From Melioribacteraceae bacterium (GTDB taxonomy: Bacteria; Bacteroidota; Ignavibacteria; Ignavibacteriales; Melioribacteraceae): 64,000 nt of DNA. The notes under the pieces were generated by a model. It made no database searches. It was given only the letters and a program-made list of their open reading frames with translations, and had not been told where the DNA came from. The position numbers and the translations under genes were made by a program. Where the stretch lies: positions 3,628,424 to 3,692,423 of the forward strand of contig JAHBUP010000001.1 of the NCBI GenBank assembly GCA_019638015.1, written 5' to 3'. Shown in pieces: positions 18,000 to 26,461 of this stretch (positions within the stretch are counted from its first letter, which is position 1; every line of letters starts with the position of its first letter).

Positions 18000-18056
18000 A
18001 ATGCAGAGTCGATAAAACTTCTGTTAAGAATTTTACAAACTCTGCATTCGTTTTTT
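18000..18056 (+). terminator. Rho-independent terminator after hslU
   Basis: Inverted repeat AATGCAGAGT (18000-18009) and ACTCTGCATT (18039-18048), followed by CG and a run of six T at 18051-18056. The loop is long (29 nt). It ends the DUF3109-rpoN-hslVU run on the plus strand, just before the convergent gene ending at 18062. Confidence 0.75.
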
Positions 18057-18061
18057 AATAC

Positions 18062-18775
18062 TTAATCAAATATCTTTTCCAATCCTTGATATTTTGTATG
18101 CACTAGATCAACTGAGTCTTCAATTATTTTAACTTCGTCACCTTTAACAGCTTCATTAAATTTTTCTACCGCGGTATTTAGTTCAGCTACAGCTAATTCA
18201 TATTTTTCTTTCCTTTGTTCAATTCTTTTTGAAAGTTTCGCCTTTTTCACCAATTCCATTTTTTCTTTCAGATCTACTGCCGATTGTTTCACCTTTGCCA
18301 TATTTTTTTCTGGTGCGTAGTAATGATATAACATATACAAAACTTGATGAAACTCATCGATTTCCTTTAATAGGGGTCTGATAATCCTAACCATACTTTC
18401 AAAATCAGAATGAAGTTTTTCTGCGGCATTTAACAAACCGATTGAATCTTTTTCTGCGGTAGATTTTTTATACCAATTTACACTCTTCTCAAATTTCACC
18501 AAACCTGCATCCCATTTTTCTTTTTTGTCTCTTAAAATGCCAGGTAATTCAACCTTTTTAATTTTGTCGAAGCCCGTTTCAATATCTGGAAGAAGTAAGG
18601 CCAGCAATTTGATATCTTTATTGGGCCATCCGGTATGCCATACTTGGTAAATGATTTCATGAAAATCTGATAATTCTTTTACATCGCTCGAAACTTCATG
18701 ATCTTTAGCATCTTGACTATAAATGCTAAGATTGAGTGCAAATAACATAAATAACATTGTGAATAATGATTTCAT
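18062..18775 (-). CDS. Exported helical protein with internal duplication, unknown function
   Basis: 237 residues from the ATG at 18775, which has GAGG five bases upstream and starts a clear signal peptide (KSLFTMLFMLFALNLSIYSQ). The 20 extra residues of a longer frame are not credible. The mature protein is entirely helical and charged. It consists of two repeats of about 95 residues: one begins FHEIIYQVWHTGWPNKDI and the second FHQVLYMLYHYYAPEKNM, each followed by similar Lys/Glu-rich helices and an acidic loop before the last helix. Paired His residues in each repeat could bind metal or haem, but this is a guess. No named family was recognised. It lies downstream of hppA, separated by a hairpin. 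Confidence 0.7.
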   Translation of the reverse strand: MKSLFTMLFMLFALNLSIYSQDAKDHEVSSDVKELSDFHEIIYQVWHTGWPNKDIKLLALLLPDIETGFDKIKKVELPGILRDKKEKWDAGLVKFEKSVNWYKKSTAEKDSIGLLNAAEKLHSDFESMVRIIRPLLKEIDEFHQVLYMLYHYYAPEKNMAKVKQSAVDLKEKMELVKKAKLSKRIEQRKEKYELAVAELNTAVEKFNEAVKGDEVKIIEDSVDLVHTKYQGLEKIFD

Positions 18776-18809
18776 TAAAACCTCATATTTTGGTTGGTTT
18801 AAAATAATT

Positions 18810-18840
18810 AAAGCATGGCAGATTATAATTGCCATGCTTT
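18810..18840 (-). terminator. Hairpin/terminator after hppA
   Basis: Perfect 11-bp inverted repeat AAAGCATGGCA (18810-18820) and TGCCATGCTTT (18830-18840) with a 9-nt loop. It lies 18 bases past the hppA stop on the minus strand, where it is followed by an interrupted T/A-rich tract. It probably ends hppA transcription, with possible read-through to the duplicated helical gene. Confidence 0.65.
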
Positions 18841-18858
18841 AAAATGGTTCCTGCCTAA

Positions 18859-21057
18859 TTATAAAATATGAAAGGCAACGGTTAAACCAGACATAACAAT
18901 AGCAACCATGCTCATTAATTTAATTAGGATATTTAAGCTTGGACCTGAGGTGTCTTTAAAAGGATCGCCGACAGTATCACCAATAACAGCTGCTTTATGA
19001 GCAGTTGAACCTTTACCACCAAGATTTCCTTCTTCAATATATTTTTTAGCATTATCCCAGGCACCACCAGAGTTTGCCATGAATACAGCTAATACAAATC
19101 CTGCTCCAAGCCCCCCTACTAACAATCCCATAACTCCAGCAACACCAAAAACTATACCGGTAATTATTGGAACAGTAATCGCTAACAATGAAGGAACGAG
19201 CATTTCTGCTTGAGCACCTTTAGTTGAAATTTCAACGCAGCTAGCATAATCGGGAGTTGATTTACCTTCAAGTATACCAGGAATAGCTTTGAATTGACGT
19301 CTTACTTCATCAACCATTTTACCGGCTGCTCGGCCAACGGCATTCATTGTTAAACCGCAGAATACAAATGCCATCATTGAACCAATGAAAATACCAACGA
19401 GTACGTATGGATTCATAAGATTCACATTAAAATGAGTCATTATATCAATCAATTTTGCTTGCTGAGCTTGTATTACATTACCATGTACATCTAATAGCGT
19501 TAGTCCGGCATGATGCATAGCAATTTTAATTTCTTCAGCATAAGAAGCTAAAAGAGCCAATGCTGTTAATGCCGCTGAGCCAATAGCAAATCCTTTACCT
19601 GTTGCTGCAGTGGTATTTCCAAGTGAATCGAGGGCATCTGTTCTTTTTCTCACTTCTTTGCCGAGTCCAGCCATTTCAGCATTTCCACCTGCATTATCAG
19701 CAATAGGACCATAAGCATCTGTTGCAAGAGTGATTCCTAATGTTGAGAGCATACCAACTGCGGCTATACCAATACCATATAAGCCCATATTCATATTTGT
19801 AATTACATTTGCAAGATCAAAGCCTGTAGCAAATAAAAACGCAAGGATGATACCTACAACAACAGCGCCCACTGGAATAGCTGTAGAAATCATTCCAACG
19901 CCTAAACCAGAGATGATAACAGTTGCAGGACCGGTAGAAGAACTTTCGGCAATTTTTTGAGTTGGTTTGTAGGAATGAGAAGTATAATATTCTGTAGCTT
20001 TACCAATAACAATACCTGTAACTAATCCAGTTACAATCGATCCCCAAATTCCCCACGCATTTTCGAATCCTAACATCTTAACGATTACCAACGAAAAGAT
20101 CACTATGAGCACTGAGCTGAAATTTATTCCCTTCGATAACGCGCCAAGTAAATCTTTTTGAGTAGCGTCTTCTTTAGTTCGAACAACATAAATTCCAACA
20201 ATAGAAAGTATTATACCAATAGCCGCTATAAGCATTGGTGCAATTACAGCTCTTAATTGTAATGCTGGAGTATCTAAAAAAGCAGCAGCGCCAAGTGCGG
20301 CTGTTGCCAATATTGAACCACAATATGATTCATATAAATCAGCACCCATGCCGGCTACATCACCCACATTATCGCCAACGTTATCTGCAATCGTAGCTGG
20401 ATTTCTTGGATCATCTTCAGGAATACCAGCTTCAACTTTACCAACCAAATCTGCTCCAACATCAGCGGCTTTAGTAAAAATACCACCGCCAACTCTTGCG
20501 AATAATGCTTGAGTAGATGCACCCATGCCGAATGTTAACATTGTTGTAGTAATAATCACAAGATTGTGAGCATCACTTGCGGCAGGATAAACAGCATTTA
20601 AAACCATAAACCAAATTGAAATATCTAATAATCCTAAACCCACCACAACTAACCCCATTACAGCACCACTTCTAAATGCAACTCTCAAACCCTTATTTAA
20701 GGATTCTCTTGCGGCATTAGCCGTACGTGCTGAAGCGTAAGTTGCCGTTTTCATGCCAAAAAAACCAGATAATCCGGAGAAAAATCCGCCGGTAATAAAC
20801 GCAAATGGAACCCATCCATTTTGCAGATTAAATCCATAAGCCAGAATAGAAAAAATTGCAGTAATGATTATAAAGAATATCCCAACAACTTTGTACTGCT
20901 GTCTGAGATAAGCCATGGCTCCTTTGCGTACATAAGATGCGATTTCAGCCATTCTTGCTGTTCCTTCACTCTCTTTCATCATTTGCTTGAAGAAAAACCA
21001 GGCAAAAAATAACGCGATGAGAGAGGAAATTGGAACAACCCAAAATAAGTCAGTCAT
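18859..21057 (-). CDS. hppA: Membrane-bound K+-dependent pyrophosphatase
   Basis: 732 residues with about 16 membrane spans. It couples pyrophosphate hydrolysis to H+ and/or Na+ export. The substrate site is unmistakable: [20 protein letters not shown] and the second acidic cluster [16 protein letters not shown] with [19 protein letters not shown]. The sequence [10 protein letters not shown] has Ala and Gly at the two positions that mark the K+-dependent subfamily; K+-independent enzymes have Lys in GNTTKA. Whether it pumps H+, Na+ or both cannot be settled by eye. It has a long AT-rich leader with a 13-bp palindrome about 47 bases upstream of the start, suggesting its own promoter. Confidence 0.96.
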   Translation of the reverse strand: MTDLFWVVPISSLIALFFAWFFFKQMMKESEGTARMAEIASYVRKGAMAYLRQQYKVVGIFFIIITAIFSILAYGFNLQNGWVPFAFITGGFFSGLSGFFGMKTATYASARTANAARESLNKGLRVAFRSGAVMGLVVVGLGLLDISIWFMVLNAVYPAASDAHNLVIITTTMLTFGMGASTQALFARVGGGIFTKAADVGADLVGKVEAGIPEDDPRNPATIADNVGDNVGDVAGMGADLYESYCGSILATAALGAAAFLDTPALQLRAVIAPMLIAAIGIILSIVGIYVVRTKEDATQKDLLGALSKGINFSSVLIVIFSLVIVKMLGFENAWGIWGSIVTGLVTGIVIGKATEYYTSHSYKPTQKIAESSSTGPATVIISGLGVGMISTAIPVGAVVVGIILAFLFATGFDLANVITNMNMGLYGIGIAAVGMLSTLGITLATDAYGPIADNAGGNAEMAGLGKEVRKRTDALDSLGNTTAATGKGFAIGSAALTALALLASYAEEIKIAMHHAGLTLLDVHGNVIQAQQAKLIDIMTHFNVNLMNPYVLVGIFIGSMMAFVFCGLTMNAVGRAAGKMVDEVRRQFKAIPGILEGKSTPDYASCVEISTKGAQAEMLVPSLLAITVPIITGIVFGVAGVMGLLVGGLGAGFVLAVFMANSGGAWDNAKKYIEEGNLGGKGSTAHKAAVIGDTVGDPFKDTSGPSLNILIKLMSMVAIVMSGLTVAFHIL

Positions 21058-21103
21058 ATTGTTACTCCTCCACGTTAATAAATTAGTGTAAAATTTATAT
21101 CCC

Positions 21104-21116
21104 GAACTAATAGTTC
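21104..21116. promoter_or_regulatory. Palindrome upstream of hppA, candidate operator
   Basis: Perfect 13-bp palindrome GAACTA-A-TAGTTC, 47 bases before the hppA ATG. It is placed where a repressor or activator could act. No regulator for it is identified in the window. Confidence 0.3.
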
Positions 21117-21395
21117 AGAAATTCTTCTTGTGTAGAGAAATGATGCAGGTTGGTAACTTCGTGAGAAAACTGGAAAAGAATTGAAAAAAGTAGCTTTATT
21201 TTATAATAAAAATCTTGCCAAATTCTTTCTAATTCTGAAGTTGTACCGAACCGTTAAAACTTGGCGCTCAAAATACAAAATGGAGATGAAATTATCCTAT
21301 TAATTTTAGTCATAATTTAATTGATTTATATCTTGTGTAGTGAGTTAAAATTAAGAATTTGCTTAGAATTTATTGATAAAGATGGCGCGATGGAG

Positions 21396-21425
21396 AAAAT
21401 GCCGGAGAATAATTTAACTCCGGCA
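21396..21425 (-). terminator. Rho-independent terminator after the 82-residue gene
   Basis: Perfect 8-bp stem TGCCGGAG (21400-21407) and CTCCGGCA (21418-21425) with a 10-nt loop. On the minus strand it is followed by a short T-tract (TTTTCT). It lies 17 bases beyond the stop of the gene at 21442-21690, which supports that small gene being a real transcription unit. Confidence 0.75.
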
Positions 21426-21441
21426 CTATTCAAATTAATTA

Positions 21442-21690
21442 TTAATTCTTAGGTTGATAAACTATTTTGCGGATTGTGTCGAATTGAAGATAAGGATATT
21501 CTGAACGAAGGTTTTCTATTGCATCACTTGCACTAATTTTTTTTTGTCTTAAGGATTTAAATTTCTTCCTGATGATATAATCTCGAACCGATTTTTCGTC
21601 GATCAATCCTCTGCTTGTAAGCAGCGAATAGATATCATCGCTAATTAATTCGGCAAGCGGATTTCCCGAGTTAATATTTAGATTTTCCAT
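21442..21690 (-). CDS. Small protein of unknown function linked to a two-component system
   Basis: 82 residues, cytoplasmic, no signal peptide. It is mostly helical with basic patches (RDYIIRKKFKSLRQKKISASD) and ends YPYLQFDTIRKIVYQ. The helix-turn-helix-like rhythm suggests a small nucleic-acid or protein-binding role, but I do not recognise a family. Evidence that it is real: GGAGGG just upstream of the ATG at 21690, a good terminator just downstream, and the lack of competing frames. It is the next gene after the NarL-type response regulator in the same direction, with a 168-bp gap that could hold its own promoter. Confidence 0.6.
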   Translation of the reverse strand: MENLNINSGNPLAELISDDIYSLLTSRGLIDEKSVRDYIIRKKFKSLRQKKISASDAIENLRSEYPYLQFDTIRKIVYQPKN

Positions 21691-21858
21691 ACTTCCCTCC
21701 GTAATTGTTTTTTTAGACGAGTTAGTATTCGTTTAGTTTCCGATTACTAAATAATCTTAAAATACAATAGTGGAAACAGCACATCTATGTAGTTTTAATT
21801 TAAAAGGGGGGAAATAATGGGATTGACCTACATAATCATGCGGTAGGTAGAAAAATTT

Positions 21859-22497
21859 CTAAATTATTCCTTTTCTTATTGCTTTTGCTACGGCTTCAGA
21901 CTGGGAATGAACGTGTAATTTCCGGTATATATTTCTAATATGATGTCGAACAGTATCAACACTAATGAAAAGGGAATCAGCTATTTCTTGATAATTATTT
22001 CCATTGGAGAGAGATGTTAAAACTTCAATTTCCCTTTGAGAAAGCTGATCTTCATCATTATCATTTTTTTTATTTTGATTCTGCTGAAATACATTAATTA
22101 CCTGCCGGGCAATTAAGGAACTCATTGGCGAACCTCCCTCATTAGCATCTTTAATAGCTTCAAGTAATCGGCTGGGGGTTGTTTTTTTTACAAGATAACC
22201 ACACGCTCCAGCGCAAAGCGCTTTAAACACTGTGTTGTTATCTTCATATACAGTCAAAACTAAAATGTTTAATTCCGGTTTTTTACGTTTAGCCTTCTCT
22301 ATTCCTTCTATTCCGGTCATACCGGGTAAACCAATATCCATCAACGCAACATTTACGTCAAGCTTTTCTAATTTAGCAAGAAATGATTCACAATCTGAAA
22401 ATGCGCCAACACAGCTGTACTCGGGAGTACCATTAATCAATGCAGATAAACCTTCACGAATAACAGTGTTATCTTCAATTATGGCTATTTTGATCAT
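21859..22497 (-). CDS. NarL/FixJ-family response regulator
   Basis: 212 residues. The receiver domain (1-120) has acidic pocket EDN, phospho-acceptor Asp54 in VALMDIGLPG and the conserved Lys in YLVKKTTP. A LuxR-type helix-turn-helix (about 148-210) carries LSQREIEVLTSLSNGNNYQE and ISVDTVRHHIRNIYRKL. It lies 43 bases after the Reg_prop histidine kinase in the same direction, so the two are a cognate pair. The output is probably activation of nearby or distant envelope or catabolic genes. Confidence 0.95.
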   Translation of the reverse strand: MIKIAIIEDNTVIREGLSALINGTPEYSCVGAFSDCESFLAKLEKLDVNVALMDIGLPGMTGIEGIEKAKRKKPELNILVLTVYEDNNTVFKALCAGACGYLVKKTTPSRLLEAIKDANEGGSPMSSLIARQVINVFQQNQNKKNDNDEDQLSQREIEVLTSLSNGNNYQEIADSLFISVDTVRHHIRNIYRKLHVHSQSEAVAKAIRKGII

Positions 22498-22540
22498 TTC
22501 TCTCTGAGAATTATTTGTTAAAGAAATTTATAAAAATACT

Positions 22541-25500
22541 TTATATATTTTTAGGAAATAGTGGTTTTTTAAACTTTTTAATATCACATTCAAAAATTAT
22601 CTCAGTCCCCTGATCTGAAGAATTAATTTTCAGCTCACCATTCAGCAATTTTGCTCTACTCTTCATATTCAGAATGCCATTACCACACTCAAATCTCGAA
22701 TTATCTATTCCATTTCCATCATCCTTAAGTGAAATGAAGAGTTTATTTGATTGTATCTCTGCAGATAAAATTATTTTTCTGCATGAACTATGTTTTATTG
22801 CATTATTAATTCCCTCTTTTAAAATTAAAAACAAGTTCTGTTTATAATCATGAGGTAATTTCAAGTCTTCAATATTTTCGAGATTTACTGACTTAAATGA
22901 AATTCCGGTGGCATGTAATAATTCCGAATATGAATCTTTCAGCCTTAAGATGAGATGATAAAAAGAATCACGTTTAGGATTTACTATCCAAACAATATCG
23001 CTCATATTATCAATAAGTATTCTTGCTTTCTCGCTGATAGAATTTAAATTTGTTAGAGCTCCCTCGTGTTTATTTTTTAATTGATTGGAAGCAATTTCAC
23101 TAAGTATAGAAATTTCCGTTAATCCCGAACCTATATTATCGTGTAAATCCGCAGCCAACCGCGATTTAAGTTTTTCAATTACTAGCAAACTTCTGAACCT
23201 CAAAGAGATTATATAATAACTTATTGTGAGAATAATTAACGCAAGTGGAAGGATAAACCACCAGCGTTTGTAAAATGGGGGCAAAATTTTTATGTACAGA
23301 AGCGAACCCTCGTAGTTCCATATTCCATCGTTGTTGGAACCAATTACTACAAAAATATAATCTCCCGGAGAAAGATTTGTATAGTTGGCTCTCCTTCTTC
23401 TTGAATCAACAAAGTTCCATTCCTTATCAACACCCTGAAGCATGTACGCATATTTATTATCACGAGGATTAAGATAATCAAGCGAGGCAAATTCAAATGA
23501 GAAAAAATTCTGATCATAATTCAGTATTAATGTATCCGGCTCTCCTTTTATAGTTTCATTAAAAATTGAGATTGAACTAATTACTATTGAAGGCACATTT
23601 GTATTATCAATTATTTTATCGGGGAAAAAATTATTCAGTCCATTAATTCCTCCGAAGAACATCTCTCCCTTCTCCGACTTAAAAAAAGCTCCACCGGAAA
23701 ATTCAAGATTCTGCACACCATCATTTAATTCATATTGAGTAAACTGCTGGTTGGATTTATTAAATTTATATATCCCTTGATCGGTACTTATCCATAATTG
23801 ATTTACATTATCCTCTAAAATTCCATACACAACTGAACTATGAAGGTTATTTTTTTTATGAAACCTAGTGAATTTAGAAAGTTTCTTATCAAACTTATTT
23901 AATCCTCCCCCATAGGTGGCAATCCAAAGAAATCCCTCTTTATCTTCATGCATTGACATAATTCTGTTATCGCTGATACTTGTTTCATCATCTGGATTAT
24001 TTTTATATGACGTAAACTTACCCGATATATAATCGAAAGTATTTAATCCTCCACCATAAGTGCCTACCCAAATTATTCCCTCTCTATCTTCATGCATACA
24101 ATATACTCTGTTATCGCTCAGGCTTGACGGATTCTTGGGATTATGAACATATCTCTTAAATTTTATCTCGGATGCTTCCGCTTGGTCACTATTAAAAAGG
24201 CACAATCCCCCGCCGAATGTTCCTACCCAATAATTATCTTTTGAATCTATAAGAAGTGTTTGAACTTGATCCGAGCTTAATGAAGTTTTATCGTTTTTAT
24301 TATGAACAAATCTTGTAAAGAAATTACTTTTTACGTTTAGTCGGTTTAATCCACCGTGATAAGTCCCAATCCACAAATTTCCATTCTTATCTTCTTTAAT
24401 TGCTCTAATATGATTATCGCTTAATGACAATGAATCTGCGGGATTATTTTTAAAATAGGTGATTTTATTATTTTTTCTATCAAATCGGTTTAATCCACCT
24501 TTATAAGTGCCAATCCACAATATTGAATTTTTATCTTCATAAATTGACCAGACTATATCATCGTTCAACCCGGTGCTTCTATTGATGGTATTGAATTTTG
24601 ATGTGTTGGGCTCAATTTTGTTTATCCCCTTACCCAGGTTTGTACCAATCCAAACAATTCCTGAATGATCAACAAAGGTTGTTAGTATATCATTTTTAAT
24701 AAGAGAGTTTTTCTCAACTGGGTCCCCCACTACATCCTGAAACAAATTTGTGTTTGGATCAAATAATGATATTCCCCCTTCGGATGTACCAATCCACAAT
24801 TTGCCTGAAAGATCATTTGAAATTGACATCACAAAATTTCCGGGAAGTGAATTGCGCCCACTTCCTTTCATATACTTTTGAAATTTTAATTCACTCGGTT
24901 TTTTATTAAAATCTTTCATTTCTAACTTATAAAGTCCATCACCATAGGTACCAATCCACAAATTGCCTTCGTAATCCTGACAGAGTGAAATGATTCGACT
25001 TTCATTCTTCGATGCAAATTTATTGTCAAGATTATAATTTTGAATTTCGACGCGATCATTTTTTTCTACGACTTTAAATAAACCTCCCCCAATGCTTCCC
25101 ACCCAAATATTTTCATTGTTATCAATTAAAATAGACTGAATACGATTTGAAGAAGGATTTCTGTGCCGATCAATACTTATCTGTTTTATTACTCCATTAT
25201 CAGGATTATATTTTACTAATCCTTTACCCCAGGTACCAATCCATAAATTCCCTAATTTATCTTCTGTAATCGCGGTTATAGAATTATCACTGTTGCGGGA
25301 AAAGGGAAGTGGTAAATCATAATAGTTTTCTATGAAATCGAATAAACTTTTTAACTGTCTGTTTAAATGAATACGAGTGAAGGTTCCCCTCTTTCTATCA
25401 TATTTATTTAATACTCCTCCCGAAGTACCCACCCACAAATTACCAACCCTATCTTCATACAAACTAAGTATTCCATTATCGGATATGGTGCTGGAGTCGA

Positions 25501-25741
25501 GAGGATCATTTGCAAAGACTAAAAAATTATAGCCATCATATCTATTTAAACCGTTTGCCGTACCAAACCAGAGGTATCCTTTCCTATCTTGAATTATACA
25601 TTTAACGCTGCTTTGTGATAATCCATCGTGAACTCCAATAGATAAAACTTGTAGATTATCTTTGCGGAATGAGTTTTGAGAATAATGAAGCCCGGCAAAA
25701 AAAATCATTAACACTATTAATTGGAGGAATCTTGAATTCAT
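22541..25741 (-). CDS. Two-component sensor kinase with Reg_prop beta-propellers and Y_Y_Y domain
   Basis: 1066 residues. The signal peptide (about 1-22) is followed by 13 or more Reg_prop repeats recognisable by the NLWIGT, LWIGTYGGGL and GIWVGTYGGGL phrases (about 30-690), predicted to form two periplasmic seven-bladed propellers. A Y_Y_Y domain follows (about 745-820, KYAYMLQGVDKEWNF and NLSPGDYIFVVIGSN), then one membrane span (about 826-848). The HisKA_3 segment DLHDNIGSGLTEIS has phospho-acceptor His867, and a GHKL ATPase follows (LKEGINNAIKHS, DDGNGI, GNGILNMKSRA). This is the non-hybrid relative of the hybrid systems that sense polysaccharide fragments in Bacteroidota. The ligand is not predictable. 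It is transcribed with the NarL-type regulator. Confidence 0.95.
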   Translation of the reverse strand: MNSRFLQLIVLMIFFAGLHYSQNSFRKDNLQVLSIGVHDGLSQSSVKCIIQDRKGYLWFGTANGLNRYDGYNFLVFANDPLDSSTISDNGILSLYEDRVGNLWVGTSGGVLNKYDRKRGTFTRIHLNRQLKSLFDFIENYYDLPLPFSRNSDNSITAITEDKLGNLWIGTWGKGLVKYNPDNGVIKQISIDRHRNPSSNRIQSILIDNNENIWVGSIGGGLFKVVEKNDRVEIQNYNLDNKFASKNESRIISLCQDYEGNLWIGTYGDGLYKLEMKDFNKKPSELKFQKYMKGSGRNSLPGNFVMSISNDLSGKLWIGTSEGGISLFDPNTNLFQDVVGDPVEKNSLIKNDILTTFVDHSGIVWIGTNLGKGINKIEPNTSKFNTINRSTGLNDDIVWSIYEDKNSILWIGTYKGGLNRFDRKNNKITYFKNNPADSLSLSDNHIRAIKEDKNGNLWIGTYHGGLNRLNVKSNFFTRFVHNKNDKTSLSSDQVQTLLIDSKDNYWVGTFGGGLCLFNSDQAEASEIKFKRYVHNPKNPSSLSDNRVYCMHEDREGIIWVGTYGGGLNTFDYISGKFTSYKNNPDDETSISDNRIMSMHEDKEGFLWIATYGGGLNKFDKKLSKFTRFHKKNNLHSSVVYGILEDNVNQLWISTDQGIYKFNKSNQQFTQYELNDGVQNLEFSGGAFFKSEKGEMFFGGINGLNNFFPDKIIDNTNVPSIVISSISIFNETIKGEPDTLILNYDQNFFSFEFASLDYLNPRDNKYAYMLQGVDKEWNFVDSRRRRANYTNLSPGDYIFVVIGSNNDGIWNYEGSLLYIKILPPFYKRWWFILPLALIILTISYYIISLRFRSLLVIEKLKSRLAADLHDNIGSGLTEISILSEIASNQLKNKHEGALTNLNSISEKARILIDNMSDIVWIVNPKRDSFYHLILRLKDSYSELLHATGISFKSVNLENIEDLKLPHDYKQNLFLILKEGINNAIKHSSCRKIILSAEIQSNKLFISLKDDGNGIDNSRFECGNGILNMKSRAKLLNGELKINSSDQGTEIIFECDIKKFKKPLFPKNI

Positions 25742-25895
25742 TATTATTTAATTGAAATGTTGGTTAAGAATCTAATTAATTTGATCTACAAAATCACCTT
25801 TTAGTTGGCCTTGCACTTATGATTTGTATTGTTAGAATAAATTTATAATGACATGATGAATTCCTCAGAAACAAAACTTATATTTAATTATAAAT

Positions 25896-26435
25896 ATGAA
25901 GAAAGTTTTTATGAAACGAATACTTTTTCTAATATCTCTTTTATTGGTGATTGGCACTTTTGCCGCATGCGATAAAGGAATAGAACCCGAACCAGAGAAA
26001 CCAATATATAATGAAAAAATGGGATTCGAAGGAAAGGTTGAATTTATTGGTAATTGGCCTGCAGGAATAAAAAGGACTCATCTTGTGGTATTCAAAGAAG
26101 CTATCAAAACTTCTGCTGATTTCTTTCCACCAAACTTAAGTTTTGTTGTTGATTCAATACCTTATCAAACCAGATCATTTCAATACAATTCAAACGAAAA
26201 TAATTTTATACCATTATTCCAACTTGAACCAGCCACTTATAAATACATAGTTATAGCGCAAAGCAAAACTCCCGAAATCTCACTTGATAGAAAGGATTGG
26301 TTTATTGCTGGCATTTATTACAATCCCGGAAACAATTCTGAACCCGGAACGCTAACTATGCAAGAAGGGAAAATGCTCAAAGAAGTTAATATTATTGTTG
26401 ATTTCAATTCGCCTCCGCCTCAACCCCCAATGTAA
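25896..26435 (+). CDS. Lipoprotein paired with a TonB-dependent receptor
   Basis: 179 residues with a lipoprotein signal peptide ending FAAC (Cys25), followed by DKGIEPEPEKP. The mature part is beta-rich, with a Pro-rich end (FNSPPPQPP). No family was recognised. It is 26 bases upstream of the TonB receptor start, so it is probably a surface or periplasmic accessory of that uptake system. The first ATG has no clear ribosome site; a second in-frame ATG at 25911, preceded by AAGAAAG, would also give a complete signal peptide. Confidence 0.7.
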   Translation: MKKVFMKRILFLISLLLVIGTFAACDKGIEPEPEKPIYNEKMGFEGKVEFIGNWPAGIKRTHLVVFKEAIKTSADFFPPNLSFVVDSIPYQTRSFQYNSNENNFIPLFQLEPATYKYIVIAQSKTPEISLDRKDWFIAGIYYNPGNNSEPGTLTMQEGKMLKEVNIIVDFNSPPPQPPM

Positions 26436-26461
26436 TGTACGCCTAAAATTTGAAAGGTTTT

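Larger units (their letters stand above)
21058..21441. other. 384-bp intergenic leader upstream of hppA
   Basis: AT-rich non-coding stretch holding, on the minus strand, the terminator of the 82-residue gene and then the hppA promoter region. It includes the palindrome at 21104-21116. No open frame, tRNA or known riboswitch was recognised. Confidence 0.6.

Noticed and set aside
25950..25975. TTGGCAC...GC sequence resembling a sigma-54 promoter
   Set aside because: It has the GG-N10-GC spacing but lies inside the lipoprotein coding region with no downstream gene start to serve and mismatches in the -12 part.
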